NCBI GenBank assembly: GCA_037039925.1
Contig: JAXRKP010000028.1
Coordinates: forward strand, 502,089-566,088
From: Doris montereyensis
Taxonomy: Eukaryota; Mollusca; Gastropoda; Nudibranchia; Dorididae
Direction: 5' to 3'
Length of the DNA: 64,000 nucleotides
Within the stretch, counting starts at the first letter, position 1. Each line of letters starts with the position of its first letter. This document shows, piece by piece, positions 11,801 to 22,239 of this stretch. Under the pieces are notes generated by a model. The model did no database searches and had not been told where the DNA came from. It saw nothing but the letters and a program-made list of their open reading frames with translations. The position numbers and the translations under genes were made by a program.

Positions 11801-13734
11801 CTACAAAGAAGTGTTGGCCGTTATAGGCTTAAAAGCTGGAAATACAAAATTGATGTATAGTGAGAATGAAGATAAGAAATGGAATTAAATCAAAGCTGTT
11901 TGGGAAACGCCAAATGTTGAAAACTAAAATCTATATTTTCTAATTTAAGCCAAATTGCTTACCATATGTCAGACAGTATGCTTTACTTATAAAGTTTTTG
12001 GAAAAGTTTCAACCCAAAAATATATGTCGTTTCCATGGAAACGAGAAACAACAACCACTTCATAATTCTTTTTGTCCATATGCAAAAATTCTAGAGAATT
12101 AAATTATGCTTAGTGTTTAATAAAAAATTATTTCCATCTTTAATGATCACACAGGTATGTATTTAATGATAACTTGCATCACCTGATGTTTTATTTGTAG
12201 ATGAATCAATATTAATACATGTAGTTTTTATTGATGACATTATATCCTTTGTATCATGTTTATTATTGGTATTTTATTTGTGTGTTGATAGTAGCTGGTT
12301 CCATCCTGAAAACTTTACCTTTCTCTTTGTACCTATTCACGTGATTTCAATCACTTTTGTAAATCAAGTTTTCACAATTACCAACTTTGCAGTAAAAAAC
12401 GTGAAGTTGTACCTGACTTGGCAAGGTTGCTATGGCATTCATTTGGCACCATGGCTGCTCTGTTGCAGGAGATCATTCAGATCTACCCCTGTATTTTGCC
12501 TCCAGTGTTAACGGTATGACTTTTAAATATCTTCGTGTTGTCTCTGATTCAACTTACAGTAGCCACCGCTAAAGTATGTGACATTAAAATGTGAGCTGAT
12601 TGAAGACATGTTGTCCGCAAATTAAAGGCAATTTTATGACAATACAGTGGTTACTGCTTAAATGCCTGTTTCTCCTAAATTCCCGCAATTTCAGTGAAAA
12701 CGATTTTAAAATTATGTTTTTTAATTCTCCTTAAATCTCTTCAACGGCAAGTGCAGACATAATCTTCTCAGAATTATCATAAAGTATGTCCGTAATTGAT
12801 AACAAAATTAATTTATACCTGTCAACAATTTTCCATGAATTGTAACCACCCTTCATATTATATTATTTCAATGTACTGTAATAAAAGACGACCAGCCTCT
12901 TCTTAACTCCAACTGCCCACACAGCCTTTGTCCCATTGGATCACTGGTTTATCACTAGGCAATTAGAATTGAGTAGCGTTCCAGACTCTGCCTTTGACTC
13001 TTTCCTTGAACAAGTTTATTTGCCAACCTATCTCACATCATTGACCTTCAGGCCTTCGGGACGCTCATCACTTAAGTGTTAAAGAAATTAATGGTTTCCA
13101 TGTGTCCCTAGCTTTCTCACATTCAATTTTACGTAAAACTGAGGAATCTTCTAAAACAAACGGCCTGGTTATTAATCCTTAGCCTTATCTGTCCATTAAT
13201 CATCCCAGATGATTTTCCCAGTAATGCCTGTTTTCTCTGCTTCCCAGGCACCACATGTAGACGGTAACTACTATACCAAAGTTTACCTTCAAAATACAGG
13301 TTAAAATCTAAATTTGATCCTCAACGTGCACGCTCCCAGCTTCAAGTGGGTGCTGTGGTTTTAGGTTGGGACATTGAATAAATATATTGCAATGTCCGTA
13401 GTGCCATTTCACACCTTTCATTATGATGTCCTGTATAAATCATGTTTTCTGTGAAAAATTTGGGGCCATGTCTTGTTTCTTACTTCCTATGATAAGTGAA
13501 AAATCTTTGCAAAACACATGTTGCAGCCCTATTTCTCGAACATACAGAATTTCTTTGAAAAGGGACTAACTAATCAAACAATACGGCAAAGTCAGTTACA
13601 GCAACAGCTTATGTATGAAGCCACTCAAAGGTGAAAATAAATATTCTTCATTATTTAAGATTTTGTGAATTGATAGAATAAAGACACTAGTTTTTTTATT
13701 TCATAAAATTTCATAATTAGATTAAGGGGATTGA

Positions 13735-13799
<65 letters not shown>

Positions 13800-16700
13800 G
13801 TCTCACTCAAATTGTTTACCAAGGTAAGAAGCTAGAACAAATAAAACATGATTGTGATCAAACCATTTCAGACATGCTGAAGACGTTTTTTGTACTATGT
13901 ACCCAATTAGATGTTACATTTTACTTTTTCTCACCACTGCAATATTGACTAACACTATGTACAGTAATTTATTAGAAGCAAAGTAAGATGATGTGGTTTT
14001 GAAAAAAATAATCTCTTGTTTTTAAGTCGAAAATAATCACTTGTTTTTAAATCGCTCCAGACTGTTTGATATTTTTTTTATAAAACACGAAATTTAATTT
14101 CCTTTAGATAATTTGTTACGATAAGGCATACCTATGTATGTGAATGCTGGCAAAGAAATGTCTACTGGTCATTCTATTTAATCTAATAATAAAAAACCTA
14201 ATGCCAGCACACACACAAATACACACACACACAGCATAATTTCCATTTTATATATAAAACTGAACAGGGGATTGTGAGTAGTTAAGCAATGAATGACAAA
14301 TGAGATTAAAGGCAAAAAAATTATATTAATTTCCATGACTGTACCTCTTGTACCTAACTTCTTGTTCCTTCTTTATTCCTGACGTGTTGTTTGAAAGAGC
14401 TCATCTGTGACGTAAGCCTCAGCCTTTTTATTGTCCATGTTATTTTGTGGGCGGTTGGTGGTAGGTCATTCTTCTTTCACTTGTCTTTCAGCTTGCTGTT
14501 TCCTCTTTATTAATTCACTATGAGATCACTGCTTATAGTGTACAGGGTAAATTTCAATCAATCAATCAAACCATGCTATTTTCTGCTCCTTTTGCTTGCA
14601 AGTAACGGTTACCCCACTCTGGTAAATGCCCATTTTTGCTGCCGCAATAGTCTTATTTTCAAGGTGCTTTCATCAATTGGGACAAAAGTAGTCAACCATG
14701 TAACAATTAGCTACAATGCATGTGTAAAAGTCTTTGGAAGTTGAAGGCAGTTTTTAGGCTGTGATATTACCTCTATGTCATGGAACTATTTTTTGTTCTC
14801 TGATAAGACAGAAGGTAATATATTTTGGAAAGAAAAAGATGGTCAATGCACTCTCTATCTATAATGTCATTGCCACATTGCCCCCGATCCGTTCTTTATT
14901 ACTTAAGTTATAATAGTTGTTATCTGCTTACTTCCGGTTAGCAAACATTTTAGCTCACCTGAAGTGAAAAATTTCCCATTTGTACCTATCAATTTAACTT
15001 ATGTATAGGTTGAATGGGCACTGAGTTGAAATATATCGGGTTTTTTTCCTGACATTCGGTTGCCGTTGAAACGGTGGCCATCTTGATCCCCCCCCCCCCC
15101 CCCACACAATTTCACCACGTTCAATATCGATAGGTTTTTTTTCATTTTTCAACAAATGTCTTTCAAACTTGGCACACACCTTATTTGATACAATATCTAA
15201 ATTTGATCACATTGGATTTTTGTTTCATTGGTAAGTTTTGATTTGAAAACAACCAAAAATATACACAAATATTATACAAAAAATTCAATTTTTCCAAAAC
15301 TATAATACATATATAAAAAAGCATGTGATCATTTCTTTATTTTCCCCCACTCATCATCCAACCAAATATTATGAGGATATGTAGAGAAATAAAAAAATAG
15401 ATAGGAAATAATGAACAAAAAAGGACATTTTGAGAAAATCGTATTTTTCTCTTATTTTGTGTTATTTGAATACATTTTTCTCCCATAAACCTAAGAAAAG
15501 AGTAGGATAGTACTTTGAAACATCATAAAACCTTAAGAGGCTCTCAATTACTTCTTTCTTATTGACACTGTTTCAAGTGCACCAGCACCTTTTTATTCAT
15601 TTTGAGATAGTACCTTTTGATAATAGGTGCACGGAATATGTTCCGTATCTTCCGGCTGATCTAAGGCAATATTCATAGTAGCTCCTCAAATTTTATTGTT
15701 TTATGTGACGATCAAAATGAGTACCAACTTGCTGTACTTAAGATAATATTTCTGGCTTTTATTGTATAGCTGTGTTGAAAGATGGGTCTGTATCGTTTCT
15801 AAAAATTCGTATAAATTCAAAGACTCGATACTGAGCTTCTTTTATGATATCATTATGACAGGAAGGAACTGCTCTATCCACTAGTATGATAGACTAGATT
15901 TGTCCCATTTTCGACAAAAATGACATTTTTTATTGTGTTTTGTTTGTTCGTTTTTTTTGGGGGGTTATCTCCTTCTTGTTTTATATATTTCTTTTTGTTC
16001 GATATGAGATTTCATGAATTCAATGTAGGTTTGCTTCTTTTAGGTTGTTTGAATTAGTTTGTCTTACATTTTGTGGGAATTTTTTTTTTCAGGCGTCTCA
16101 ATCAAATAGAGTCTGCAATGCCTTAGCACTTTTACAGTGTGTTGCGTCACATCCAGAAACCAGATCAATATTTCTGGCGGGTAAGTTATATTTTGAAATG
16201 TTCTATTTATTCTTTGCAATTGTATGACTACCACCATGTGTGTAAGGAGATTAATTCAATGCTTCCATTGAAATATACTCCTCCCCCTGGTTATACAGAC
16301 AAACATTTCAATTGGGAATTTTAAAGACTGATTTGAGTTATAATATAATAAGGGAGTTGGGAGGGGGGGGGATCCTCATATAGATGACTAATTGTTTTAT
16401 ATTCCATATTTTGAATTTATGTGTTAGTTTTGATATTTCATGTTGTTACAGACATTTTTCAATCAAACAGCATCATTTTAAATGGGTTGAATCTCAAATA
16501 CATGTATTTCAAATTTGTCATCAAGATGTCTACTTTGCTTTCTCCAGCCCACATGCCTCTCTTTTTGTACCCATTCCTTCACACTGTCAGTAAGACACGT
16601 CCATTTGAATATCTCCGACTCACCAGCCTTGGGGTCATTGGAGCACTTGTCAAGGTAAATTTGATACATTTTTTCTCTCTTTATGATTAATTTTCATGCA

Positions 16701-19700
16701 TGCGAAATGCTCAAATATAAATGAGTAGAGATATGATTTTGTACATTGAATTCTATAGAGATGAGGACAGCTACTTTTCCTAAGACAATAAAACACAACA
16801 TAAGTTATTGTCATAACATCAACTTTCTATGCTTGGCTTGCACAGATTTTTATCTATATCTAATGATATTTTTAGGATAAAAATTTGAAGTCTCTCATTT
16901 TGGGATGGCTGGAAGTTAAACGTTTCAGAAATACGAAAATCTATTAAGATCTTATTTGTCAACTGACTAATTTCTTAGAATGAGGGAAGCTTTGAGGGTA
17001 ACGACTTTCATTCGATGTTCTATAAATTTTGTTGTAGAAAAGAAAATCTTCTCTTGTCATAAATGGCCCTGTGTTGCACAGATGAGACAATTTGAATTTT
17101 TTCAGTCAAATCATGATTTCTGGCGGCCCAAAATTCCTCACTTTACAATTGTATCTCTGCATGAGTTATGCATGTTTCACACTTACATTAAGAACTCATC
17201 TAAGTTTTTTGTATTGTGGTTGATGGAAAAGAATATTACCACACAAAGGATATACCGGTGCTGTTTATTTTACCAAATTAGGTCATTGTATTGGGGTAGA
17301 CATTTTTTTAACAGAACTATTTGTACGATATTTGCAAGTAGTCGATTCTTGATGTATCAAAGAATTTAAGTCAAGCGTCATCACTATTGTCTCTCATTTT
17401 AAACACTTAAAACTCACTCTGTGTTTAAAATATATATATTTTCAGACTGATGAACAGGAAGTTATTAATTTTCTGCTTAATACAGAGATAATTCCTCTTT
17501 GTCTTCGAATAATGGAGGGAGGAAGTGAGCTTTCTAAGACGGTAAGATCTTTGAAACATTTATTTTTTTACTGTTACTGTAATTATTACTTTTCATTCCT
17601 GTATTCAAAAGAAATATTTCACTGTACAATTTTGACAATTTATAATAATGATAATGACAATTTGTGCAGCACCGATATCCACCATGATGGTGCACAGTTG
17701 CAGTAAACCTTCAGATTTCACCTCTCCAAAGTATATTTTGCTTGTGTCATTAGATGATTGCTAGTGTATGTTATTTTAATTGTTGGCAATATTTTTATGT
17801 TTTGTATATGGGTAGGGTCTCATGCTATGTTTGATTCTTCAGAGCAAAGATATACATGTCTCATTGGTTTTATGTCTTTCAGGTTGCTACTTTCATTCTT
17901 CAAAAAATTTTGCTGGATGAATCAGGCCTAAACTACATATGTCAAACTTATGACAGATTTTCTCATGTTGCCATGATTCTGGTAAGGCTTAACAATGTGC
18001 TGCTCTTTATTGTAAACAAATTCATCAGAAATTACTGATTTGGTGTTAATTGGCTGATCATAATTGAATGACATTTGAACACACATCATGAACACAGATA
18101 TTCATTTGTTAGCCTAACCTTCAATATGCCGTAAAATCCGGAAATCTTGTCAAAAGTATAACAAGTTGGTAGTCATTTTAATCACAACAAAGTACTCTAT
18201 CTGAAAAAATGTTTCTAAAAAAAGTGTATAAAATGAAAGAACCGATGCTCAGCCTTTTTTATGGTATCAACGTGAAGGGAATGAACTGCTATATCCAATA
18301 GTGCCAAAAACGAAAATGGTCCGATTTGTGGTGTAACATATGATTTCAATAATGTAGGTATGTTTTGCCTTTCTTTCATAAAAAGACTTTCATTTATGTA
18401 GATATTTGACATTTGTCTTGCAACATGGTATTTTTGTATCCTTAACGTTAGAACGGTAAATTTGACAACTCAAATCGTTCTTTAAGACTTTTTATTAATT
18501 GACTGATATGTTTCTTTTCATCAGGGCAAAATGGTGCTTTCTCTCTCCAAAGAACCTTCTGCACGGTTACTGAAGCATGTTGTTAGATGTTATCTTCGTC
18601 TGTCTGATAACGCAAGGTAAAGATGCAGTTATAGTTGGAGTGCTGTTGTATCCTTTGATTTACCAAATAAAATCCATACTGTTTGAATATGAATTTTTTT
18701 TAGTTATTTATGTCAAAATTGGTACACATCTTTATTTACACAAAAGGAACAATAGCATGGATTGGTTTGGACAAACATGTCAAACTTTTATTTTTATGGG
18801 ACGTTAAAAATTGCATAAAAACTGTTTACACTTGTCAATTTTTTCACCCCAAAGAAGCAGAGAAAACAGGCAAAACAGACATTTAGCGGAAAATAGGTCA
18901 GGGCAAAAAATCAGGGATGATCAATGGACAAACAAGGATAAAGCTTCATAACCAGGTTGTTTTGTCTCATAAGAATTTTACTTGATTTGAGACAATGGCC
19001 ATTTTTTCCATTCCAATTAAGTGATGCGCATTCCAACAATTAAACAGTAAAATTTGATAGAAAGAATTCTGTCTCAGAGGAATCGTCCTCCCCACCCCCC
19101 TTTTTTTTGCGCCTGTTTCTCGTTTCTGATATATTCTTTTTGTGGTTCGAGTGGGGGGGGGGTGCAGTGGAAAACTGGGTATGTTTCTCGTGTCCTTTGT
19201 GAAGATCAGTTCAGTTGTGCGAGTGGGTAGAGAGAATAAATGCTTTAATGAAATATATAAATGTAAATAAATTGACACTTGCATACAAAGTTACAAAGGA
19301 CAGAAACCGTATTTATTTGAAAGGGATCTAATGTTTAGACCAATGTGAAAAAAGATTTAATGCTACTCTTATTACATTTTTATATTCATTAGATAAAAGT
19401 TAAAAGTGTCAGTTGTGATATATCTTTATATGATTATCCGATGTTAAGCTCTATTTTGCTTTAGCTAAACGACATCGGCATTCTTTTTCATCTGGAGTTC
19501 ATTCAAACATCAAATAAATAAGAATAATCATGACTAAATTTATACGATACTTGTATAAAAACTGATAATTTTCCCAAATCCCATTGCACTCTCAAAGCAA
19601 AAGCACACAAGTTGTCGTCTGTTAGCACTAGATCAGTGATGGTTTTCACACGGAAACACTTAATAACTTTGACATGTATAATATTAAATTTTTTAATTTA

Positions 19701-19965
19701 CCTATATCTATGTATCTGAAGTTCTTTCCTCTTTGCATGGAATAATTATTCATCTGATCACTAAACATCATTCTCATAGTTTTCTGTACTTTTCTTTTTT
19801 CTTCAGAGCTCGCGAAGCATTGCGCCAGTGTTTGCCAAATCAATTGAAAGATACAACTTTTCAAAATTGTTTGAAAGATGACACAACCACAAAAGGTGGC
19901 TTGTACAACTTCAGCAAAATTTATCAGAGACAGCAAATGAAAATGCTAATACAAGGCCAGTGTGA
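2857..19965 (+). CDS. CNOT9: CNOT9 (RQCD1/RCD1) CCR4-NOT subunit, nine coding exons, gene span
   Basis: CNOT9 is the armadillo-repeat subunit of the cytoplasmic CCR4-NOT deadenylase; it docks on CNOT1 and binds tryptophan motifs of GW182-type silencing proteins. Exons are 2857-2898, 7487-7596, 12393-12513, 16093-16180, 16548-16654, 17446-17541, 17883-17981, 18525-18616 and 19807-19965. All joins keep phase and use AG/GT borders. The protein starts MNPLAA plus eight Gln, then reads [56 protein letters not shown] and [20 protein letters not shown], which are hallmark CNOT9 stretches. With one A restored at 19891-19894 the length is about 304 residues, close to the roughly 299 of vertebrate CNOT9. 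As written, the frame shifts after residue 281 and runs to a stop at 20174-20176 (about 374 residues). A non-coding 5' exon must exist because an acceptor (TTTTGCAG) precedes the ATG exon. I could not place it. Confidence 0.96.
3343..3420 (+). repeat. Tigger-like terminal sequence without a clear partner
   Basis: TA then CAGTGGTGTCTGCTTAAG resembles the end of the elements at 12645 and 20495. GGTTCTTAGGC-like motifs recur at 4080 and 7190. I found no inverted partner. Confidence 0.35.
3822..3930 (+). repeat. Dispersed repeat, copy 2
   Basis: Partner of 415-490, same orientation. Confidence 0.5.
4426..5550 (-). pseudogene. Transposase-like gene, decayed
   Basis: Reading leftwards: an acidic N-terminal part with [15 protein letters not shown], present twice because of a tandem duplication; a Cys-rich stretch [43 protein letters not shown]-like MCKQMFINT; and in another frame [20 protein letters not shown]. 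This order (CxC..C, R-x2-F, CK-x2-F, MPxHYCR-x-KLYL) is one I associate with a widespread invertebrate transposon-encoded family, whose C-terminal catalytic half is absent here. Frameshifts and a stop after the first duplicate make it non-functional. Confidence in the family is low. Confidence 0.5.
5157..5490 (-). repeat. Tandem duplication inside the transposase-like gene
   Basis: About 150 bases at 5163-5310 recur at 5340-5487 with few differences, including CATCATCAATGATGTC and GGTACCATGGGGTACTGGAT. Confidence 0.8.
6007..6203. repeat. 16-bp perfect inverted repeat
   Basis: CGACGTGATTCAAAGG at 6007-6022 and its exact inverse at 6188-6203. It overlaps the right hairpin of the transposase unit. 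Confidence 0.7.
7487..7596 (+). CDS. CNOT9: CNOT9 exon 2 (start of armadillo domain)
   Basis: It encodes residues 15-50, including [20 protein letters not shown] and [13 protein letters not shown], the N-terminal helices of the CNOT9 fold. It leaves AG of a serine codon split across the intron (phase 2). An internal ATG at 7493 could serve as an alternative start if the poly-Gln exon is skipped. Confidence 0.95.
7812..9424. mobile_element. Tigger/pogo-like element, family T1, copy 1
   Basis: CAGTAGTGACCGC at the left and its inverse (GCGATCACTACTG) at the right, with TA two bases outside each end. The right 80 bases match the left of the copy at 12645 (GCCTGTTTCNCCTAAAT then CAGTGAAA). A SINE-B piece is inserted near 8838-9140. 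No transposase remains. Confidence 0.65.
8838..9140 (+). repeat. SINE-B 3' part inside the Tigger-like element
   Basis: ATCTTGCTGTTTCCTCTTAA, CACCCTGAGATCA and AATTCAATAAAACAAAC match other SINE-B tails. Sequence beyond this (AAAGGGAGATAA, TTTTTTAGCTTGGAT) is shared with 33875-34130, so the repeat unit continues. Confidence 0.7.
9776..10094. mobile_element. Foldback element
   Basis: Arms of about 115 bases face each other across an 80-base pyrimidine-rich spacer. The inner core GCATCACACAGTGTGATA at 9881-9898 is exactly inverted at 9979-9996. The outer blocks GGAAGACAGAAC and GTGATGTTTCG are also inverted. The RNA would form a long hairpin. Confidence 0.75.
10454..10513 (+). CDS. CNOT9: Candidate 60-nt cassette exon in CNOT9 intron 2
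   Basis: Between coding exons 2 and 3 lies a 60-nt stretch bordered by TTTTTAATGCAG and GTGAGTGA, good splice signals on both sides. Its length is a multiple of three and it joins both neighbours in phase without a stop. It would replace Ser51 with about 21 residues containing [20 protein letters not shown] know of no such insert in CNOT9 of other animals, so this may be a lineage-specific or chance exon. RNA data are needed to call it. Confidence 0.35.
10611..11050 (+). repeat. SINE-B, near full-length tRNA-derived copy
   Basis: The head has GTCCAGAGGCAAGGTG and GGGTTGAAGT (box A- and box B-like). The middle has CGTTAAAGAACC, and the tail has CTTGCTGTTTCCTCTAATTC and an A-rich end AATTAAATAAACAAATA. 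Used as the reference for the other fragments. Confidence 0.75.
11380..11633 (-). repeat. SINE-B head half, inverted
   Basis: GGATCTTTAACGTGCACTG, CCGATGGGACTAGG, ACCTTGCCTCTGG: the inverse of the head and middle of the copy at 10611. Preceded by a 14-G run at 11309. Confidence 0.75.
12393..12513 (+). CDS. CNOT9: CNOT9 exon 3
   Basis: It completes the split serine and encodes residues 52-91 ([20 protein letters not shown] then [20 protein letters not shown]), matching the second block of the CNOT9 fold. The acceptor is CAACTTTGCAG and the donor is ACG|GTATGA, phase 0. Confidence 0.96.
12557..12590 (+). repeat. Solo Tigger-like end
   Basis: TA then CAGTAGCCACCGCTAAAG, an end of the T1 type just outside copy 2. 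Confidence 0.4.
12645..13273. mobile_element. Tigger/pogo-like element, family T1, copy 2
   Basis: TA-flanked ends CAGTGGTTACTGCTTAAA and GTAACTACTA (inverse). Read from the right, AGCAGAGAAAACAGGCA and GGATGATTAATGGAC match the fragment at 18850-18960. 629 bp, no ORF. Confidence 0.7.
13738..13799. repeat. (TA)n microsatellite
   Basis: About 27 TA units in CNOT9 intron 3. Confidence 0.95.
14447..14572 (+). repeat. SINE-B 3' fragment
   Basis: GTGGGCGGTTGGTGGTAGGTC, GCTTGCTGTTTCCTCTT and a tail of AATC repeats. Confidence 0.7.
15777..15905 (+). repeat. Intronic repeat pair, copy 1
   Basis: GTTTCTAAAAA, GAACTGCT and TATCCA blocks recur in the same order at 18210-18320. Function unknown. Confidence 0.5.
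16093..16180 (+). CDS. CNOT9: CNOT9 exon 4
   Basis: It encodes residues 92-120 ([20 protein letters not shown] then PETRSIFLA), nearly invariant across animals, and ends in phase 1 at GG|GTAAGT. A polypyrimidine run of nine T plus CAG forms the acceptor. Confidence 0.97.
16548..16654 (+). CDS. CNOT9: CNOT9 exon 5
   Basis: It encodes Ala121 (split codon) and residues 122-156, [20 protein letters not shown] then [15 protein letters not shown]. These are central armadillo helices of CNOT9. The acceptor is TTTCTCCAG and the donor CAAG|GTAAAT, phase 0. Confidence 0.97.
17446..17541 (+). CDS. CNOT9: CNOT9 exon 6
   Basis: It encodes residues 157-188, [20 protein letters not shown] then [12 protein letters not shown]. 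It is phase 0 at both ends with AG/GTAAGA borders. Confidence 0.97.
17883..17981 (+). CDS. CNOT9: CNOT9 exon 7
   Basis: It encodes residues 189-221, [20 protein letters not shown] then [13 protein letters not shown]. Phase 0 at both ends; the acceptor is GTCTTTCAG and the donor CTG|GTAAGG. Confidence 0.97.
18210..18320 (+). repeat. Intronic repeat pair, copy 2
   Basis: Partner of 15777-15905, in CNOT9 intron 7. Confidence 0.5.
18525..18616 (+). CDS. CNOT9: CNOT9 exon 8
   Basis: It encodes residues 222-251, [20 protein letters not shown] then [10 protein letters not shown], and ends with AG of a split arginine codon (phase 2) at AG|GTAAAG. Confidence 0.97.
18835..18965 (+). repeat. Tigger-like T1 fragment
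   Basis: AGCAGAGAAAACAGGCA, TTTAGCGGAAAATAGGTC and GGGATGATCAATGGACA match copies 1 and 2 of the T1 family. Ends not found. Confidence 0.6.
19807..19965 (+). CDS. CNOT9: CNOT9 terminal exon with a one-base frame break
   Basis: After TTCTTCAG the exon encodes [18 protein letters not shown] and CLKDDTTTK, residues 253-281, as expected. The next conserved residues, [12 protein letters not shown], are present only in the +1 frame, because the expected run of five A after ACC-AC has four (19891-19894). In that frame the protein ends [10 protein letters not shown] at TGA 19963-19965. As written, translation continues out of frame to 20176 with no CNOT9 likeness. Either a homopolymer error in the assembly or a real mutation explains this. 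Confidence 0.85.
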
Positions 19966-20494
19966 AGAAAGAAACTGTGTATTCCTGTCTGATACTCTTC
20001 AATTCATTTGCCATTTTTTAACCAAATTGTCATCTATTTTATCCATGCAGCATTTTATTCTGTGCAAGATGAAGCTTGCATTGGAGATGAAGAAAGTACA
20101 GGCTTTTATTTCTGTTACTTTACATGGTTATTTTATCTTGTTTGTGTCACAAACGCTTTCATCATTTCATTTATAATGAACTTGTATGGAGCTTCATTTG
20201 AGTGTCAATACAGTAGGATGCCTTGCCATAAGTTAGTTTTTAAACGCTGAGGTAACGTTGACATTTCTTTGTCCGTTGAGTTTTGATCACTGAATCTTCC
20301 CTGAATGGCATCTTATGGGATACCTTGTCTCATATTTCAGATTGAATAGATTTTAACAAAAATCACCTTCTAAAAAAATTATGATATGGTAAAATGTTAG
20401 GTAAATATATAATGGTCCAAATACATTTCTTGGTGGTTTGGCATTGCTTGTTGGTGTCCTTTCTAGTGGATGCTTCTATTGTATGTTTGAATTA

Positions 20495-22236
20495 CAGTGG
20501 ATGCTGCATAAGTCGACGTTGCATAAGTCAATGTTTTTGGACAGTCTTGTCCCCAGCACATTTTTTAGTTCATAAAAAATGTTTAAATCAACATTGAGTA
20601 AGGCAACATGCCTTTCAAGTCGATGTTTTTTCATGACCGTTAGTCGGTGAAATGAATGAAAATATGATTGCATAAGTCGATCTTTCAATTGCATCCACGG
20701 CCGTCAACCCCCAAATTAGAACACGATCGATACAAATGTACCTGTAATAATGATTAATAAACGCTCCTTCACTTGACTTCACCCTGCATCACATTTTTGC
20801 AAGATCCAATTAGCGCAAATTAAAATCCGCCTAGGTGTTTAGCATGTGGTCAGCCATATGGCCTGTTGGCTGTCTCTCCTTTCACTAAGTCAATCGTACG
20901 AGCTGGAAGGCGACCGCGAATATGTAATAATATACATGTCGTGTAGGCAGGTCTACATCCTATTGTTGTGACTGAGGAGAGAGCGAGCTGGGTGAGAATA
21001 TTATGCCTCCTCCTTTGTTCAACATACAGTATGGAACACATGTGCGACGTTGATGTAGTGCAACTTGCAGGTAGTAAGTTGTTTGTGGGGGGGTGGTAGA
21101 ATTGTATACCGGCCATCGGCATTAATACTAATAGTAGCAGAAGATCTATCTCAATGGACTTTTGACAAAACAATGCAGGAGAAAACGGATGCCATTGTGA
21201 TCATAGCATCATCTGTAGGGCTCAGTTTGAACTACAAAAAAACCAGACTCTTCGCAACTGAAAAACCTGCAGCACTCTGCCAATAACCCTAAAAGGAGAA
21301 CTGCTGGAAAGTATGGACTAATTTTGCCACCTGGGTAGCATGATTGATGGCTAGGGAGGTGTGGAAGAAGATGTTAAAACCAGGATTTAGGAGGCACGAC
21401 AAACATTTTTAAACCTGAACAAGGTATGATCCAGAAAGAATCAAATTAAGGATATTCAACTCAAATGTCAAGTCAGTACTAACAATGGCTCAGAAATGGG
21501 AGAACCACAAAAACTACCCTACAAAAAATACAATCATTCATAAATAGATGTCTGAGGAGCATTTCCAAAATATTCTGGCCTGAAGTTCTCAAACATTAAT
21601 TTATGGGAAAGAATTGGACAAGTATCAGCTGAAAAAGATTAAAAACGAAAGAAATGGAGGTGGATAGACCGCACACTAAGAAATGACCCCAACACAAGAC
21701 AGAGCCTAATATGGAACCCACAGGGTGAAAGATCAAGGGGTTGGCCAAGGGCTACATGGAGAAGAGAACTGGAGGGAGAGATGAAGAAGACGGGGCAAAC
21801 ATGGAAATCTATGGAGAGGCTGGTCCAGGAGAAAACTGATTGGAGTTTATTTTTTGATGGCCTATGCTTAACAGCGAGCTAAAAATGCAGAAGATCTGTC
21901 TCCCATAAAACTCTTGATTGGTTGAAATTGGATGTTGAAGCCAAAGATCTAATCATGGTCTTACTATTACTGTACTATTCCAACATCACCACTTCTCTCT
22001 TTCATTTGGAATTCTACCACTGTGCTCAATCACACGTACGTCACGTAATAAAAACCAGGACAAACAAATAATCAACCATACATGCATGTGAGCACACATC
22101 TGTCAGTAATAATACTTAAGACCATCATGTTGAAAATCCTGTGAGGGAAGGTAACTAAACAATTGCTTAAGTCGATTTGTTACATGTCAATTTTTTCAAT
22201 AGGTCCCTTGAATATCGACTTATGCGGCATCCACTG
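20495..22236. mobile_element. Tigger/pogo-like element, family T2, with a nested LINE
   Basis: TA flanks both ends. CAGTGGATGCTGCATAAGTC opens it and GACTTATGCGGCATCCACTG closes it, differing at one position. TAAGTCGA is repeated inside the left end. Without the nested LINE the element is about 1 kb and shows no transposase. Confidence 0.85.
21153..21886 (+). mobile_element. 5'-truncated LINE nested in the Tigger-like element
   Basis: Broken frames read MQEKTDAIVIIASSVGLSLN, YKKTRLFATEKP, FCHLGSMID, KRKKWRWIDRTLRNDPNTRQ, GERSRGWPRATWRRELEGEM, as in the C-terminal part of non-LTR retrotransposon ORF2. A 16-base direct repeat with one mismatch flanks it (21137-21152 and 21887-21902), a likely target duplication. 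Confidence 0.75.
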
Positions 22237-22239
22237 TAC

